The notes: generated from the letters alone by a model not told the origin. A stretch of 34,047 nt of DNA from an uncultured Collinsella sp. (GCA_900543845.1 UQTD01000012.1:1-34047); one strand, 5' to 3'; shown: positions 17,449-26,493, numbered from the stretch's first letter. Numbers and translations: made by a program.

Positions 17449-18798
17449 ATGGAGAAGTTCATGACCCTGCTTCAGGAAAAACTGACCCCTATCGCCAATT
17501 TCTGCGGCACCGAGCGCCACTTTGCCTCCATGCAAAAGGGCTTTATGAGCGCGATCAGCTTCATCTTGGTATCTGCCGTCTTTATGATCCTCGCCAACCC
17601 GCCGGTCACGGCCGACCTGGTGGCGCAGGGCGGGTTCTGGTCCGTCTTTGGCCCTTGGCTCGATTTTGCGACGGCCAATAAGCTCACGCTGCTCATCCCC
17701 TTCAATATGACGATGGGCATACTGTCGGTGATCGTGACGTTCGCAATCGCATATAACCTGGCGGGCACCTACAAGATGCCCAAGCTTAACGCCGGCATGA
17801 CCTCGCTGGTGATGTTCCTGATCGCCGCGGCGCCGTCGTCCTACTACCAGCTTGCTGACGAGTCCGTGCTCCAGGCGGTCCCCTGCACCTATCTGGGTGC
17901 GCAGGGCCTGTTTACCGCCATCATCGTTGCCTTGGTCTCCGTCGAGGTCACGCGCTTCTGCCAGACCAAGGGCATCACCATCAAGATGCCCGATGGCGTG
18001 CCGCCGTTTTTGTCCGAAACCTTTGGCGCCATCGTACCTATGCTCGCCAACATCCTCATCTTCTTTGGCGGCAACCTGCTGATCCAGATGATCGATCCCG
18101 CGCTGTCCATCCCCTCGGTTATCGAGAAGCTGCTCGCTGCCCCGCTTTCCGTCGCAGTTGACTCTGTGCCCGGCGCACTGCTTATCTGCTTCATGACGCT
18201 GCTGTTTTGGTGCTTTGGCGTCCACGGCAACATGATCGTAATGCCCATCACCGCCCCGGTCTCGCTTGCCGCCTTTGCCGCCAACGCCTCGCTCTATGCT
18301 GCCGGGCAGCCGCTTGAGTTCCACCCGGTGCTCATGTCGTTGGCCATCAACCTCATCGGCGGCACGGGTAATACGTTCTCTTTTGTGGCGCTCTGCGCGT
18401 TTAGGGCAAAGTCGCAGCAGCTCAAGGCATTTGGCAGGGCATCGATCGTGCCGAGCTTCTTCCGTATCTCCGAGCCCGCGATCTTCGGCGCGCCCATCAT
18501 CTTCAACCCGATCCTCATGATTCCGTTTGTGCTAGGCGGCATGATCTCGGCCCTGCTGTATTGGGGTGCGGTCTCACTGGGTCTTGTCTCTAACTTCTAC
18601 ATCTTGGTGAGCGGCACGTTCCCCATCTTCGTTCAGGGCTTTGTCCAGTGCCTCGACCCGCGCATCTGGGTGTTTACGATCGTTTTGATCGTGGTCATGG
18701 CTGTGGTCTGGTACCCGTTCTTTAAGGTGTACGATAACCAGCTCCTGGCTCAGGAGCAGGAGAACGCCGCGGCAGCTTCTGCCGAGGATGCTGAGTAG
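17449..18798 (+). CDS. PTS lactose/cellobiose-family EIIC permease
   Basis: This is the membrane channel subunit, 449 aa, with about ten hydrophobic segments. Family marks include ERHFASMQKGFMSAI near the start, HGNMIVMPITAP, the substrate-site-like LIGGTGNTFS, and RISEPAIFGAPIIFNPI. The C-terminal tail after the last helix is charged and alanine-rich. GGAGG lies 5 bases before the ATG. It overlaps the region where the beta-glucosidase gene begins (the stop and the next ATG are 1 base apart), so the products are made together. By association with a GH1 6-phospho-beta-glucosidase, cellobiose or another beta-glucoside is the likely substrate rather than lactose. Confidence 0.95.
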   Translation: MEKFMTLLQEKLTPIANFCGTERHFASMQKGFMSAISFILVSAVFMILANPPVTADLVAQGGFWSVFGPWLDFATANKLTLLIPFNMTMGILSVIVTFAIAYNLAGTYKMPKLNAGMTSLVMFLIAAAPSSYYQLADESVLQAVPCTYLGAQGLFTAIIVALVSVEVTRFCQTKGITIKMPDGVPPFLSETFGAIVPMLANILIFFGGNLLIQMIDPALSIPSVIEKLLAAPLSVAVDSVPGALLICFMTLLFWCFGVHGNMIVMPITAPVSLAAFAANASLYAAGQPLEFHPVLMSLAINLIGGTGNTFSFVALCAFRAKSQQLKAFGRASIVPSFFRISEPAIFGAPIIFNPILMIPFVLGGMISALLYWGAVSLGLVSNFYILVSGTFPIFVQGFVQCLDPRIWVFTIVLIVVMAVVWYPFFKVYDNQLLAQEQENAAAASAEDAE

Positions 18799-18799
18799 C

Positions 18800-20254
18800 A
18801 TGAGTTACTTTGACAGAACGTCTGCCGCCGGTATGCCCGAGGGCTTTTTGTGGGGTGGTGCCCTCGCCGCCAACCAGGCCGAAGGGGGCTGGAACGAGGG
18901 CGGCCGCGGCATGTCGCACTCCGACCTGATCCCACAGGGTTCCGACCGCTGGGATGTAATGTTTGGCAGGCAAAAGCCCGTGGACGATCCGGACAGGCTG
19001 TATCCATGCCGCTGGGGCAACGACTTCTTCCATCATTGGCACGAGGATGTCGAGCTTTTTGCCGAGATGGGCTTTAAGTGCCTGCGTCTTTCAATTTGCT
19101 GGAGCCGTATTTTTCCCACAGGGATGGAGGCCGAGCCCAACGGCGAGGGCTTGGAGTTTTACCGTCAGGTATTCGAGGCGCTGCGCGAGCATGGAATCGA
19201 GCCGCTTGTGACGCTGTCGCACTACGACTATCCGTTGGCTCTGGTCGAGCGCTATGGTGGCTGGCAAAGCCGAGAGATGATCGAGCGGTATGCGCACTAC
19301 GTCGAGACCGTCGGACGCGCGTACCAGGGCCTCGTGCGTTATTGGCTTACGTTCAACGAGATCAACAGCGTGGCGCTGTCCTATCTCAACGCGGGTGTCA
19401 CGCTCGAGGATGAGCGTGACCGTGCAGCCGTGACTGCGGCGTTCTCGCACCATATGTTTATGGCGAGCGCTCGCGCTGTCGAGATTCTGCACAAGATCGA
19501 TCCCGCAAACAAGGTGGGTTGCATGGTCGCTGCCGGTGCGACCTATCCGTACCGTTGTGCGCCCGAGGACGTATGGCTTGCGTATGAGGAGGACCGCGGC
19601 CGCTACTTCTACACAGACGTGATGGCTGCGGGCGCCTATCCTGCTTGGAAGCTGCGTGCACTCGAGAAAGAGGGTGTTCACGTGCCCTTTGAGCCGGGCG
19701 ATACGGAGTATCTGGCAGAGCATACGGTCGACTTCATCTCGTTCTCGTACTATTGCTCGCGCTTGGTGTGCGCCGATGATCAGGTGATCGCCGAGAAGGC
19801 GGAGGGCAACGTGTTCCCGACGTTGCGCAATCCGTACCTCAAGGATAAAGAGACTGCCTGGAAGTGGCAGATCGATGCGCTGGGTTTGCGCGTGACGCTT
19901 GCCGGCTACCACGATCGTTACCATCTTCCGCTCTTTATCGCCGAGAACGGTGTGGGCGGACTCGATGCGCTGGAAGACGGCAAAGTCCACGATGCGTATC
20001 ATATTGATTACCTGCGAAGGCATATTCTTGCGCTGCGCGATGCAATTGTCGAGGACGGTGTTGACCTGATGGGATACACGCCGTGGGGCTGTATCGATTT
20101 GGTGTCGGCCTCGACGGGGCAGATGAAGAAGCGCTATGGCTTTGTTTATGTCGATGCCGATGATATGGGCAAAGGCACGTTCGATCGCTACCGAAAGGAC
20201 AGCTTCTGCTGGTACCAAAAGGTCATTGCATCAAATGGCGAGGACTTGAGTTAA
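18800..20254 (+). CDS. 6-phospho-beta-glucosidase (GH1)
   Basis: The protein has 484 aa, typical for GH1. The N-terminal signature FLWGGALAANQAEGGW is present. The acid/base glutamate is in TFNEIN (E187) and the nucleophile in FIAENGVGG (E382). The C-terminal SASTGQMKKRYGF matches the Ser...Lys-x-Tyr pocket that binds the 6-phosphate, so the substrate is a phosphorylated disaccharide from the PTS rather than a free glucoside. It releases glucose 6-phosphate in the cytosol. The start at 18800 is preferred: GAGG lies 12 bases upstream. The in-frame ATG at 18788 overlaps EIIC and would have no spacing from the same GAGG. A strong terminator follows 16 bases after the stop. Confidence 0.96.
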   Translation: MSYFDRTSAAGMPEGFLWGGALAANQAEGGWNEGGRGMSHSDLIPQGSDRWDVMFGRQKPVDDPDRLYPCRWGNDFFHHWHEDVELFAEMGFKCLRLSICWSRIFPTGMEAEPNGEGLEFYRQVFEALREHGIEPLVTLSHYDYPLALVERYGGWQSREMIERYAHYVETVGRAYQGLVRYWLTFNEINSVALSYLNAGVTLEDERDRAAVTAAFSHHMFMASARAVEILHKIDPANKVGCMVAAGATYPYRCAPEDVWLAYEEDRGRYFYTDVMAAGAYPAWKLRALEKEGVHVPFEPGDTEYLAEHTVDFISFSYYCSRLVCADDQVIAEKAEGNVFPTLRNPYLKDKETAWKWQIDALGLRVTLAGYHDRYHLPLFIAENGVGGLDALEDGKVHDAYHIDYLRRHILALRDAIVEDGVDLMGYTPWGCIDLVSASTGQMKKRYGFVYVDADDMGKGTFDRYRKDSFCWYQKVIASNGEDLS

Positions 20255-20270
20255 CTCTTGCAGGTCTGTT

Positions 20271-20304
20271 GCCCCCGCGGTCCGCTTCGGCCGCGGGGGC
20301 TTTT
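20271..20304 (+). terminator. Intrinsic terminator of the PTS/beta-glucosidase operon
   Basis: A perfect 10-bp GC stem GCCCCCGCGG (20271-20280) with CCGCGGGGGC (20291-20300), a 10-base loop and TTTT after it. Confidence 0.9.
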
Positions 20305-20420
20305 GTTATTGAGGCGGCTGTTCATGAGGAGCATTGCAGGCTGCGGAAACCCGGCACTTGGGGACGTTCCTTTCCTGCCGGCAGCTTGGGACAGTCCTTA
20401 AAGGCCGCATCGATCAACTG

Positions 20421-20606
20421 CGGAAAGCACATCCCAGAATGAGCGTCCAACATGGGGTGCGGTTTCCCTTGAGGCCCTCAATCGGAAAATGCATCCCGGA
20501 TTATTGTCGAAAAGCGGTCCCTAGTTTCCCAAACGGGCCGCTAACGGAAAGCGCACCCCGCTATTGGGCCCCAAAGCAGGATGCGCTTTCCGTGCTGGCA
20601 GTTCCA
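20421..20606. repeat. Tandem array of three 62-bp hairpin units, family C
   Basis: Units start at 20421, 20483 and 20545, each with CGGAAA at position 1, so the period is exactly 62 bases twice. Each begins with a GGAAARYRCAYCCC-like arm and, about 18-20 bases later, has a reverse-complement-like arm ending TTTCC. The pairing is best in unit three (GGAAAGCGCACCCC with AGGATGCGCTTTCC, 12 of 14), good in unit one, and weak beyond GGAAA/TTTCC in unit two. The units are strongly diverged outside the arms. Further single copies are at 14591-14610 and, as a perfect hairpin, 34024-34046. Confidence 0.75.
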
Positions 20607-20673
20607 AGCAGTTCGGGATGGCCCTTTTCGTCTGCTCTCGGCCGGCGTCCGTAAGACTGTCCCCGACGACCAC

Positions 20674-20698
20674 TCATTTAAGTCTGTCCCCAATGACT
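20674..20698. repeat. Shared tail of repeat family B
   Basis: CATTTAAGTCTGTCCCCAATGACT is nearly identical to the sequence at 14569-14592. It directly touches the peptidase gene: the reverse-strand stop codon (20697-20699) lies inside the end of this repeat. The related GACTGTCCCCGACGAC occurs just before it at 20656-20671. Confidence 0.75.
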
Positions 20699-21731
20699 AG
20701 TAGTAGGCCCACATGGCTTCGACTTCGTTAAGGACCTCTACGCAGCCCCAGCGGCGGGCGCTGCGGCTGGCCGAGTTGGGATCGAAGACTCCAATCTGGT
20801 CGGCGTCGTCAATACCGTAAAGCACAATGTAGTGGCCCACGTTGGTAAAGGTGCCCGGCCGAACGGCGGCGATAACGGGCGCTCCCGAACGCAGCGCCTG
20901 AGTCATCGAGTCGCGATCGTTATGGAGCTCCGTTCCGTTAAGTCCCAACTGCCACGCGCCGCTCGTCATAAACGACCATTCGGTTGCACCGGTAGGGGCG
21001 TAATTGCCCGCCTCGGAAAGCGCGCACATATCGACGGGGGTCATATCGGTGCGTCCCGTCTTAAAGATATAGACCATGGTGAGGCACGTGGGCCCGCAGG
21101 CATTTTGGCGGATGGTGCCGCCGGCGTAAGACAGCTCCGACCACGCAGGGTCGATCTGATAGATATGGGGCATCGTGCCGGCTTGCCATTGCGAGCGCGG
21201 GGTCGAAAAGGCGAAAGAATAACCGGGCGCGACGGGGGCCTTGAGCAGCTTGTCCTCGGCGGTGGGCTCGAGACCGGCCGAGCCGTGGGACATACAGGAG
21301 CTCATAAGCACAAAGACTAGACAGGTAAGGATAGAGCACAGTGCGAGGCGAAGTCGACGGGCCGGCAGGGCGGGGGCGTTCGCTTGCGATGTCGAGCGGT
21401 AGGGCTTGCCGTCGCGTCCGCCTTGGGGATGCGAAAAGAAGCGGTTGATATGGATGCCGGGCTGACGTGCGCCGTTGCGGCGCAGTTGCGTAACCTCGGC
21501 CTGACGCTGTCGAGTGCGCGCGCCCAAGCGGCTATCTTGCTGCGCGCTTGTGCCCGTGCTCAGACGGCCACTCTGCCGTGTTCTGCTTGACTGCTGCCGA
21601 GACGAAGGCCTGGGTTGCTCTTGAGGACGTTGCGGATTGCTGCTCGTGGCACTTCTGGGCGTCGGCGTGGTACGGCCAGCAAGACGAACGCTTTGTCGCC
21701 GTTGATCACCGTCGTTGTATCCGTATGCCAT
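20697..21731 (-). CDS. Membrane-anchored C39-like cysteine peptidase
   Basis: The 344-aa protein begins with about 120 residues of low-complexity, Arg/Gln/Ser/Thr/Pro-rich cytoplasmic sequence. One hydrophobic helix follows at about residues 128-146 (LCSILTCLVFVLMSSC), so the rest lies outside the cell. The C-terminal domain has the papain-like peptidase C39 family 2 layout: the catalytic Cys in QNACGPTCLTM (C212), the His in NVGHYIVLYGI (H300) and the Asp in GVFDPNS (D317). These proteins usually cleave peptides or bacteriocin leaders, but there is no ABC transporter domain here, so the substrate is unknown. GGCGG lies near the start ATG. The gene runs against the PTS operon, and its stop codon lies inside a repeat. 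Confidence 0.85.
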   Translation of the reverse strand: MAYGYNDGDQRRQSVRLAGRTTPTPRSATSSNPQRPQEQPRPSSRQQSSRTRQSGRLSTGTSAQQDSRLGARTRQRQAEVTQLRRNGARQPGIHINRFFSHPQGGRDGKPYRSTSQANAPALPARRLRLALCSILTCLVFVLMSSCMSHGSAGLEPTAEDKLLKAPVAPGYSFAFSTPRSQWQAGTMPHIYQIDPAWSELSYAGGTIRQNACGPTCLTMVYIFKTGRTDMTPVDMCALSEAGNYAPTGATEWSFMTSGAWQLGLNGTELHNDRDSMTQALRSGAPVIAAVRPGTFTNVGHYIVLYGIDDADQIGVFDPNSASRSARRWGCVEVLNEVEAMWAYY

Positions 21732-22091
21732 TCGTACCGCCTTGTCTCATGTATAACCTGTCCATCCTACAAAAAAGATGTGCAACAAATGGGCCTGCGC
21801 GTCAAAAGCTCGGTAAACGGTACGAAAGGCGCAAAACACACGGCCTCAAAAACATCTCTATATGCGTCCGATGAGCATGCGCCCGTCGGTCGGGCAGCAA
21901 CAATGAGCGGCAAACCGTGCCGTTCGTCCCAAAAACGGCGCCGCTCGTTTTGCAGTTCTGCCTTCGGTCGAGCTACAAGCGGAGCTGCTGCGCCAAGGCC
22001 GTATCTTAAAGCCACGAAATAAAAGAGCGCGGCAAAACAGACCGCGCAAGGGGTGACGTCAAGGGGCGTCAAAAAGGAAAGGAGGGGAACA
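21732..22091. other. Intergenic region upstream of the permease (360 bp)
   Basis: This region lies between the divergently transcribed peptidase and permease genes. Near the permease there is a hairpin GCGCGG/CCGCGC (22027-22047) and a small GACG/CGTC pair before the GGAGGGG ribosome site, perhaps leader structure. No riboswitch class or coding region is recognised. Confidence 0.5.
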
Positions 22092-23543
22092 ATGGCGGAC
22101 AAGAACGCAGAAGTTGCAGTCGAGGATAACGGCGGCATGAAGAAAACGCTTTCGCTCTGGAACTTCTTCACCATCGGCTTCGGTGCCATTATCGGTACCG
22201 GTTGGGTTCTGCAGGTCGGCGACTGGATGGTCGTGGGCGGCGGTCCCGTTCCCGCTATGATCGCATTCCTCTTGGGTGCAATCTTCCTCGTGCCCGTCGG
22301 AGCTGTTTTCGGTGAGCTCACGGCTGCTATCCCCATTTCGGGCGGCATCGTCGAGTATGTCGATCGTAGCTTTGGCCGTACGCTGAGCTACATCACCGGA
22401 TGGCTTTTGGCTCTGGGCAACGGTATCCTGTGCCCGTGGGAGGCCATCGCCATTTCGACCCTCGTGTCCGAGATGTTCGGCAGCCTGCCCGGTCTTGAGT
22501 GGCTGCGCGCCGTCAAGCTCTACACCATCCTGGGCGCCGACGTTTACCTGTTCCCGACGCTGATCGCGCTCGGCTTTGCAGCCTACGTCATCTTCCTCAA
22601 CTTCCGCGGTGCCAGCTCGGCCGCCAAGCTCCAGGCCTTCCTGACCAAGGCCCTGCTCTGCGGCATGCTGCTCGCCATGGGCGTCTCGCTGTTCACCGGC
22701 TCGCCGGACAACGCCATGCCCGTGTTCTCCCAGGTCACCGGCGCTGGCGGCGGCAAGGCCGCTACCGAGGGCGCCAGCCTGTTCGCCGGCATCGTGTCGG
22801 TCCTGGTTCTGACCCCGTTCTTCTACGCCGGTTTCGACACCATTCCTCAGCAGGCTGAGGAAGCAGCCGAGGGCCTCAACTGGAACAAGTTCGGCAAGAT
22901 CATCTCCCTGGCCCTGCTGGCCGCCGGCGGCTTCTACATGGTCTGCATCTACTCGTTCGGCACCATTCTCGACTGGCATGAGTTTGTTAAGAGCCCGGTT
23001 CCCGCGCTTGCCTGCCTCAAGGGCATCAACATGCTTCTGTACCTAGCCATGCTCGTCATCGCCACGCTTGGACCCATGGGCCCGATGAACTCCTTCTACG
23101 GCGCCACGAGCCGCATCATGCTTGCCATGGGCCGCAAGGGCCAGCTGCCCGAGAAGTTCGCCGAGGTCGACCCCAAGTCCGGCGCTCCCAAGCTCGCCTG
23201 CGTCGTTCTGGGCGTCATCACCGTCATCGGTCCGTTCCTGGGCAAGAACATGCTCATCCCTCTGACCAACGTGTCGGCTCTCGCCTTCATCTTCTCCTGC
23301 GGTATGGTCGCCCTCGCCTGCCTGCGCATGCGCTTCACCGAGCCCGACCTGCCTCGTCCCTACGAGGTGCCCGGCGGCAAGTTTGGCATCGGCCTCGCTA
23401 TCGCTGCCTGCGCCATCATCATCGGCCTGCTCGTGATTCCGTTCTCTCCCGCCTCCCTCAACATGGTGGAGTGGAGCATCGTGATCGGTTGGTTGGCTAT
23501 TGGCCTGGCCCTCATGGCTTTCACCAATTCCCGCAAAAAGTAA
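22092..23543 (+). CDS. APC-superfamily amino acid permease
   Basis: The 483-aa protein has about twelve hydrophobic segments and the APC helix-1 signature FFTIGFGAIIGTGWVLQVGDW. The segment EYVDRSFGRTLSYITGWLL follows in the position of helix 3. Substrate cannot be read from sequence; amino acids, polyamines or small peptide derivatives are possible. The start follows AAAGGAGGGG. The amidohydrolase gene follows after 131 bases with the same strongly biased codons. That gap contains inverted pairs (GAGGCC/GGCCTC near 23622-23645), so read-through rather than tight coupling is likely. I infer import of the substrate hydrolysed by the neighbour. Confidence 0.88.
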   Translation: MADKNAEVAVEDNGGMKKTLSLWNFFTIGFGAIIGTGWVLQVGDWMVVGGGPVPAMIAFLLGAIFLVPVGAVFGELTAAIPISGGIVEYVDRSFGRTLSYITGWLLALGNGILCPWEAIAISTLVSEMFGSLPGLEWLRAVKLYTILGADVYLFPTLIALGFAAYVIFLNFRGASSAAKLQAFLTKALLCGMLLAMGVSLFTGSPDNAMPVFSQVTGAGGGKAATEGASLFAGIVSVLVLTPFFYAGFDTIPQQAEEAAEGLNWNKFGKIISLALLAAGGFYMVCIYSFGTILDWHEFVKSPVPALACLKGINMLLYLAMLVIATLGPMGPMNSFYGATSRIMLAMGRKGQLPEKFAEVDPKSGAPKLACVVLGVITVIGPFLGKNMLIPLTNVSALAFIFSCGMVALACLRMRFTEPDLPRPYEVPGGKFGIGLAIAACAIIIGLLVIPFSPASLNMVEWSIVIGWLAIGLALMAFTNSRKK

Positions 23544-23674
23544 CGCCTAGCCGGGGCGGATCGGGTGCGTGGAATCCTCTCTCCCGCGCACCGAACCCGG
23601 CACCACTTGGGTAGCTTTGTGAGGCCTTAACCCAACACGGCCTCGCCCACTATATGGATCCATAAGGAGGAACC

Positions 23675-24952
23675 ATGTCCACTAAGTATGCAATCGTTGG
23701 CGGCAAGCTCATCGACGGTACCGGTGCCGAGCCGGTCGAGAACTCCCTCGTTCTCGTCGACGACAACGGCAAGATCGAGTACGCCGGCGCTATGCAGGAC
23801 CTTCCCGAGGGCGTTGAGGTCATCGACGCCGCCGGCAAGACCGTCCTTCCCGGCCTGATCGACACCCACCTGCACTTCTCGGGCAACCTGACCGACGATG
23901 ACACCGATTGGGTCATGCAGCCGCTCCTCGAGAAGCAGGCCGTCGCCGTCAAGCAGGCCTACGACTGCCTCACCCATGGCCTCACCACCGTCTGCGAAAT
24001 CGGCCGCTTTGGTATCCAGATCCGTGACTGCATCGACAAGGGCGTCTTCAAGGGCCCGCGCGTTCTGGCCACCGGCCTCGGCTTCTGCCGCGTTGCCGGC
24101 CACGGTGACTCCCACCACTGCACCCAGGAGCTCAACAAGGAATCCCATCCCTGGGGCGACCAGGTCGACGGTCCTTGGGATCTGCGCAAGGCCGTCCGTC
24201 GTCGCCTGCGCGAGAACCCCGATGCCATCAAGATCTGGGCTACCGGTGGCGGCATCTGGCGCTGGGACTCCGGTCGCGACCAGCACTATTGCTCCGAGGA
24301 GATCCAGGCCGTAGTCGAAGAGGCAAAGATGGTCGGCATCCCCGTGTGGAGCCACTGCTACAACAACCACGCCGCTGCCTACGATTCCGTTCGCTTTGGC
24401 TGCGAGCAGCTGATTCACGGCTTCGATATCGATGAGCGCACCATGGACCTCATGGCCGAGCAGGGCACCTTCTTCACCCCGACGATCGCCTTCCTGCCCA
24501 CCTGGTACGCCACCTATCCGCCCGTCTACGTCCCCGAGCTGCACGACAAGTACGAGGGCACCCTGGTCGAGAAGGAGCTGCAGCGCAACTACGACTGCCT
24601 GCGCGAGGCCAAGAAGCGCGGCGTCGTCATGACGATCGGCTCCGACTCCTTCTCCTTCGTCACCCCGTACGGCACCTGCTCCATCGAGGAGATGTACGAG
24701 TTCGTCGACAAGATCGGCTTCACCCCGGTCGAGACCATCACCTGCGCCACCCTCAACGGTGCCAAGATGTGCCACATCGAGGACGAGACCGGTTCCATCG
24801 AGGCCGGCAAGTGCGCCGACCTGCTGGTCGTCAACGGTGACGTCGCCGCCGACATCCACGTGCTCAACACCGACAACATGGACGTCATCATGAAGGACGG
24901 CTGGATCGTCGAGGCGGGCACCTTTGGCGAGGCCAACAAATACAGCGCCTAA
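23675..24952 (+). CDS. Metal-dependent amidohydrolase (prolidase/imidazolonepropionase-like)
   Basis: This 425-aa amidohydrolase-superfamily enzyme has the complete metal site of a binuclear member: H65 and H67 in DTHLHF, the lysine that is carboxylated in AIKIWATGG (K186), H227 in WSHCYN, H248 in QLIHGFD and D324 in IGSDS. A small beta domain frames the barrel (IVGGKLIDGTG at the start; GKCADLLVVNGDV at the end). Relatives hydrolyse N-acyl or Xaa-Pro dipeptides, or imidazolone compounds, so the substrate remains open. GGAGGA lies just upstream of the ATG, next to the 12-base palindrome TATGGATCCATA. Codon bias implies strong expression. A terminator follows at 25011-25036. Confidence 0.9.
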   Translation: MSTKYAIVGGKLIDGTGAEPVENSLVLVDDNGKIEYAGAMQDLPEGVEVIDAAGKTVLPGLIDTHLHFSGNLTDDDTDWVMQPLLEKQAVAVKQAYDCLTHGLTTVCEIGRFGIQIRDCIDKGVFKGPRVLATGLGFCRVAGHGDSHHCTQELNKESHPWGDQVDGPWDLRKAVRRRLRENPDAIKIWATGGGIWRWDSGRDQHYCSEEIQAVVEEAKMVGIPVWSHCYNNHAAAYDSVRFGCEQLIHGFDIDERTMDLMAEQGTFFTPTIAFLPTWYATYPPVYVPELHDKYEGTLVEKELQRNYDCLREAKKRGVVMTIGSDSFSFVTPYGTCSIEEMYEFVDKIGFTPVETITCATLNGAKMCHIEDETGSIEAGKCADLLVVNGDVAADIHVLNTDNMDVIMKDGWIVEAGTFGEANKYSA

Positions 24953-24993
24953 ACTACCGTTCATCGACGACTGGATGTAAAACACAGTATTTG

Positions 24994-25008
24994 ATTGCAT
25001 AATGCAAT
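24994..25008. promoter_or_regulatory. Perfect 15-base palindrome, possible operator
   Basis: ATTGCATAATGCAAT is symmetrical about its central A. It lies between the amidohydrolase stop and the terminator hairpin, 55 bases before the LytS-like gene. It may be a protein-binding site. No family is assigned. Confidence 0.35.
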
Positions 25009-25010
25009 GG

Positions 25011-25036
25011 AGAGGGTCGCTTGCGGCCCTCTTTAT
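25011..25036 (+). terminator. Terminator-like hairpin after the amidohydrolase
   Basis: AGAGGG (25011-25016) pairs with CCCTCT (25027-25032), with possible GC extension in between, followed by TTATT. It is 58 bases after the amidohydrolase stop and 28 bases before the kinase start. Confidence 0.65.
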
Positions 25037-25063
25037 TGCTATGGGTGCGATAGATAAAAGGGG

Positions 25064-26455
25064 ATGACGGTGGATTTAAACAGGCTGATTCTGGGCAAGA
25101 GCTACAACTCTACCAAGGTCTTTCGTACGGCCCAGCATGTGGTCCAGGCCATCCTGCTCGGTGTTGTCGTTCCGGCGCTTATCCTGCTGCTTATCTGGGA
25201 TTTAACCGATAACCCCAATCCCGTTCCGGGCGTTGTCGTTATTGCCGGCATGGTCATGCTGTGCTTCTTTTTCTCGTATGTCTTTGTGGTCCCCGACGAC
25301 CTCACATCGAGTGCAACCGACCGTACGCTCGCCATCGCATCAAAAATATTCGCCTACACGTCGCGCGGCCTTACGCCCGAAGCGGCCTTGGGCGCCTCTA
25401 AAATCATCCTGTCCGAGACCATCGCCTCTGCCATCTGCTTTACCGATGGCAAACAGGTGTTGGCAAGCTGGGGCGAGGACTCGGCAAAGTGCCCTGCCGG
25501 CACCCCGGTCGTGCTCAAGACAACGCTCAGTGTGATTGAGACGGGCGAGCAGAGTGTGTTTTCGCGTGACACCTCCAATGAGACGGGCGGTTATTTTCCC
25601 CGTCTGCGCGCCGGCATTGTCGCGCCGCTTACCGTGCGCGGGCATTGCGTGGGCACACTCGAGCTGTACTATCCCCGCCTGAGCAGCATCGATATGCGCC
25701 AGACGGCGTTGGCCTCGGGCTTTGCCGATCTCATTTCCACGCAGCTCGCCAGCTTTGAGCTCGAGCGCCAGGACGAGCTTACGGCCCGCGTGGAGCTGCG
25801 TGCCTTGCAATCACAGGTCGATCCTCATTTTCTATTCAATACCATTAGCACGATCGTGTCGCTCGTTCGAACCGAGCCCGACAAGGCGCGATCGCTGCTG
25901 ATCGACTTTTCCAATTACTATCGTCAGACGCTTTCTGATTCCGATACGCTCACCACGCTCGAGCACGAGGTGGAACAGGGCACTCGTTATATCAATCTTA
26001 TGCAGGCCCGGTATGGCGACGGTCGTCTGCGCGTTTCGGTCGACATCGACTTTGAGGTGCGCGACAGCCTGGTACCGCCGTTTATCTTGCAGCCGCTGCT
26101 CGAAAACTGCATCAAGCATGCGCAGCGCGAGATCGAGCCGCTTTCTATTCGTGTTAGGGCTTTCGAGACCGATGACGGCTTGGAGATCATTGTCGAAGAT
26201 GACGGCATCGGGATGAGCGAAGAAGTCTGCGCGCATCTGTTTGAGCAGCATCGCCGAGAGGAGCCCGAGAGCATTACCGCCGACGGCTCCGTCAAGCGAG
26301 GTTGCGGCCTGGCGCTCTTCAACGTGCTTCAGCGCATCCATTTCTTTTACGGAGAAGATTCTGGCATGCGCGTGAAGTCCCAGGAGGGCGTGGGAACGCA
26401 GGTCATCGTTGAGTTGAACGGCGAGCCGCATGAGCCAGCGCCGCTAACGGTGTAG
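25064..26455 (+). CDS. LytS-like sensor histidine kinase, system 1
   Basis: The 463-aa kinase has two N-terminal transmembrane helices (about residues 22-45 and 52-75), not the 5-7 helices of classical LytS. A GAF-like sensing domain follows (about residues 85-230; GIVAPLTVRGHCVGTLELYY). The phosphoacceptor histidine is in LQSQVDPHFLFNTIS (H255), the family 5 signature of LytS kinases, and the ATPase part has LLENCIKHA and the G-box VEDDGIGMS. It should phosphorylate the adjacent LytTR regulator, 38 bases downstream. GGGG lies just before the ATG. It shares extensive sequence with the second kinase at 31115-32458. The ligand is unknown. Confidence 0.92.
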   Translation: MTVDLNRLILGKSYNSTKVFRTAQHVVQAILLGVVVPALILLLIWDLTDNPNPVPGVVVIAGMVMLCFFFSYVFVVPDDLTSSATDRTLAIASKIFAYTSRGLTPEAALGASKIILSETIASAICFTDGKQVLASWGEDSAKCPAGTPVVLKTTLSVIETGEQSVFSRDTSNETGGYFPRLRAGIVAPLTVRGHCVGTLELYYPRLSSIDMRQTALASGFADLISTQLASFELERQDELTARVELRALQSQVDPHFLFNTISTIVSLVRTEPDKARSLLIDFSNYYRQTLSDSDTLTTLEHEVEQGTRYINLMQARYGDGRLRVSVDIDFEVRDSLVPPFILQPLLENCIKHAQREIEPLSIRVRAFETDDGLEIIVEDDGIGMSEEVCAHLFEQHRREEPESITADGSVKRGCGLALFNVLQRIHFFYGEDSGMRVKSQEGVGTQVIVELNGEPHEPAPLTV

Positions 26456-26493
26456 CACGCGGTTGGATTGAGAGAAAAAGAGGGGAAGCGCAT

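Larger units (their letters stand above)
20255..20696. other. Repeat-dense intergenic region (442 bp)
   Basis: The operon terminator (20271-20304) is followed by a GGGGACGTTC/GGGACAGTCC segment (20359-20397), the three-unit family C array (20421-20606), and the family B tail (20656-20698). Almost the entire stretch is repeat-derived, and I see no supported coding region. Confidence 0.75.

Noticed and set aside
20421..20606. CRISPR array or coding repeats
   Set aside because: Units are adjacent without unique spacers and are strongly diverged; no long frame with codon structure.
24956..24964. LytTR-type half site ACCGTTCAT near the first kinase
   Set aside because: The single match has no partner repeat at the expected spacing, so it is not above chance.
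23627..25000. 457-codon reverse frame opposite the amidohydrolase
   Set aside because: It is a mirror of a biased gene; low-complexity Gly/Val/Asp translation without a domain.
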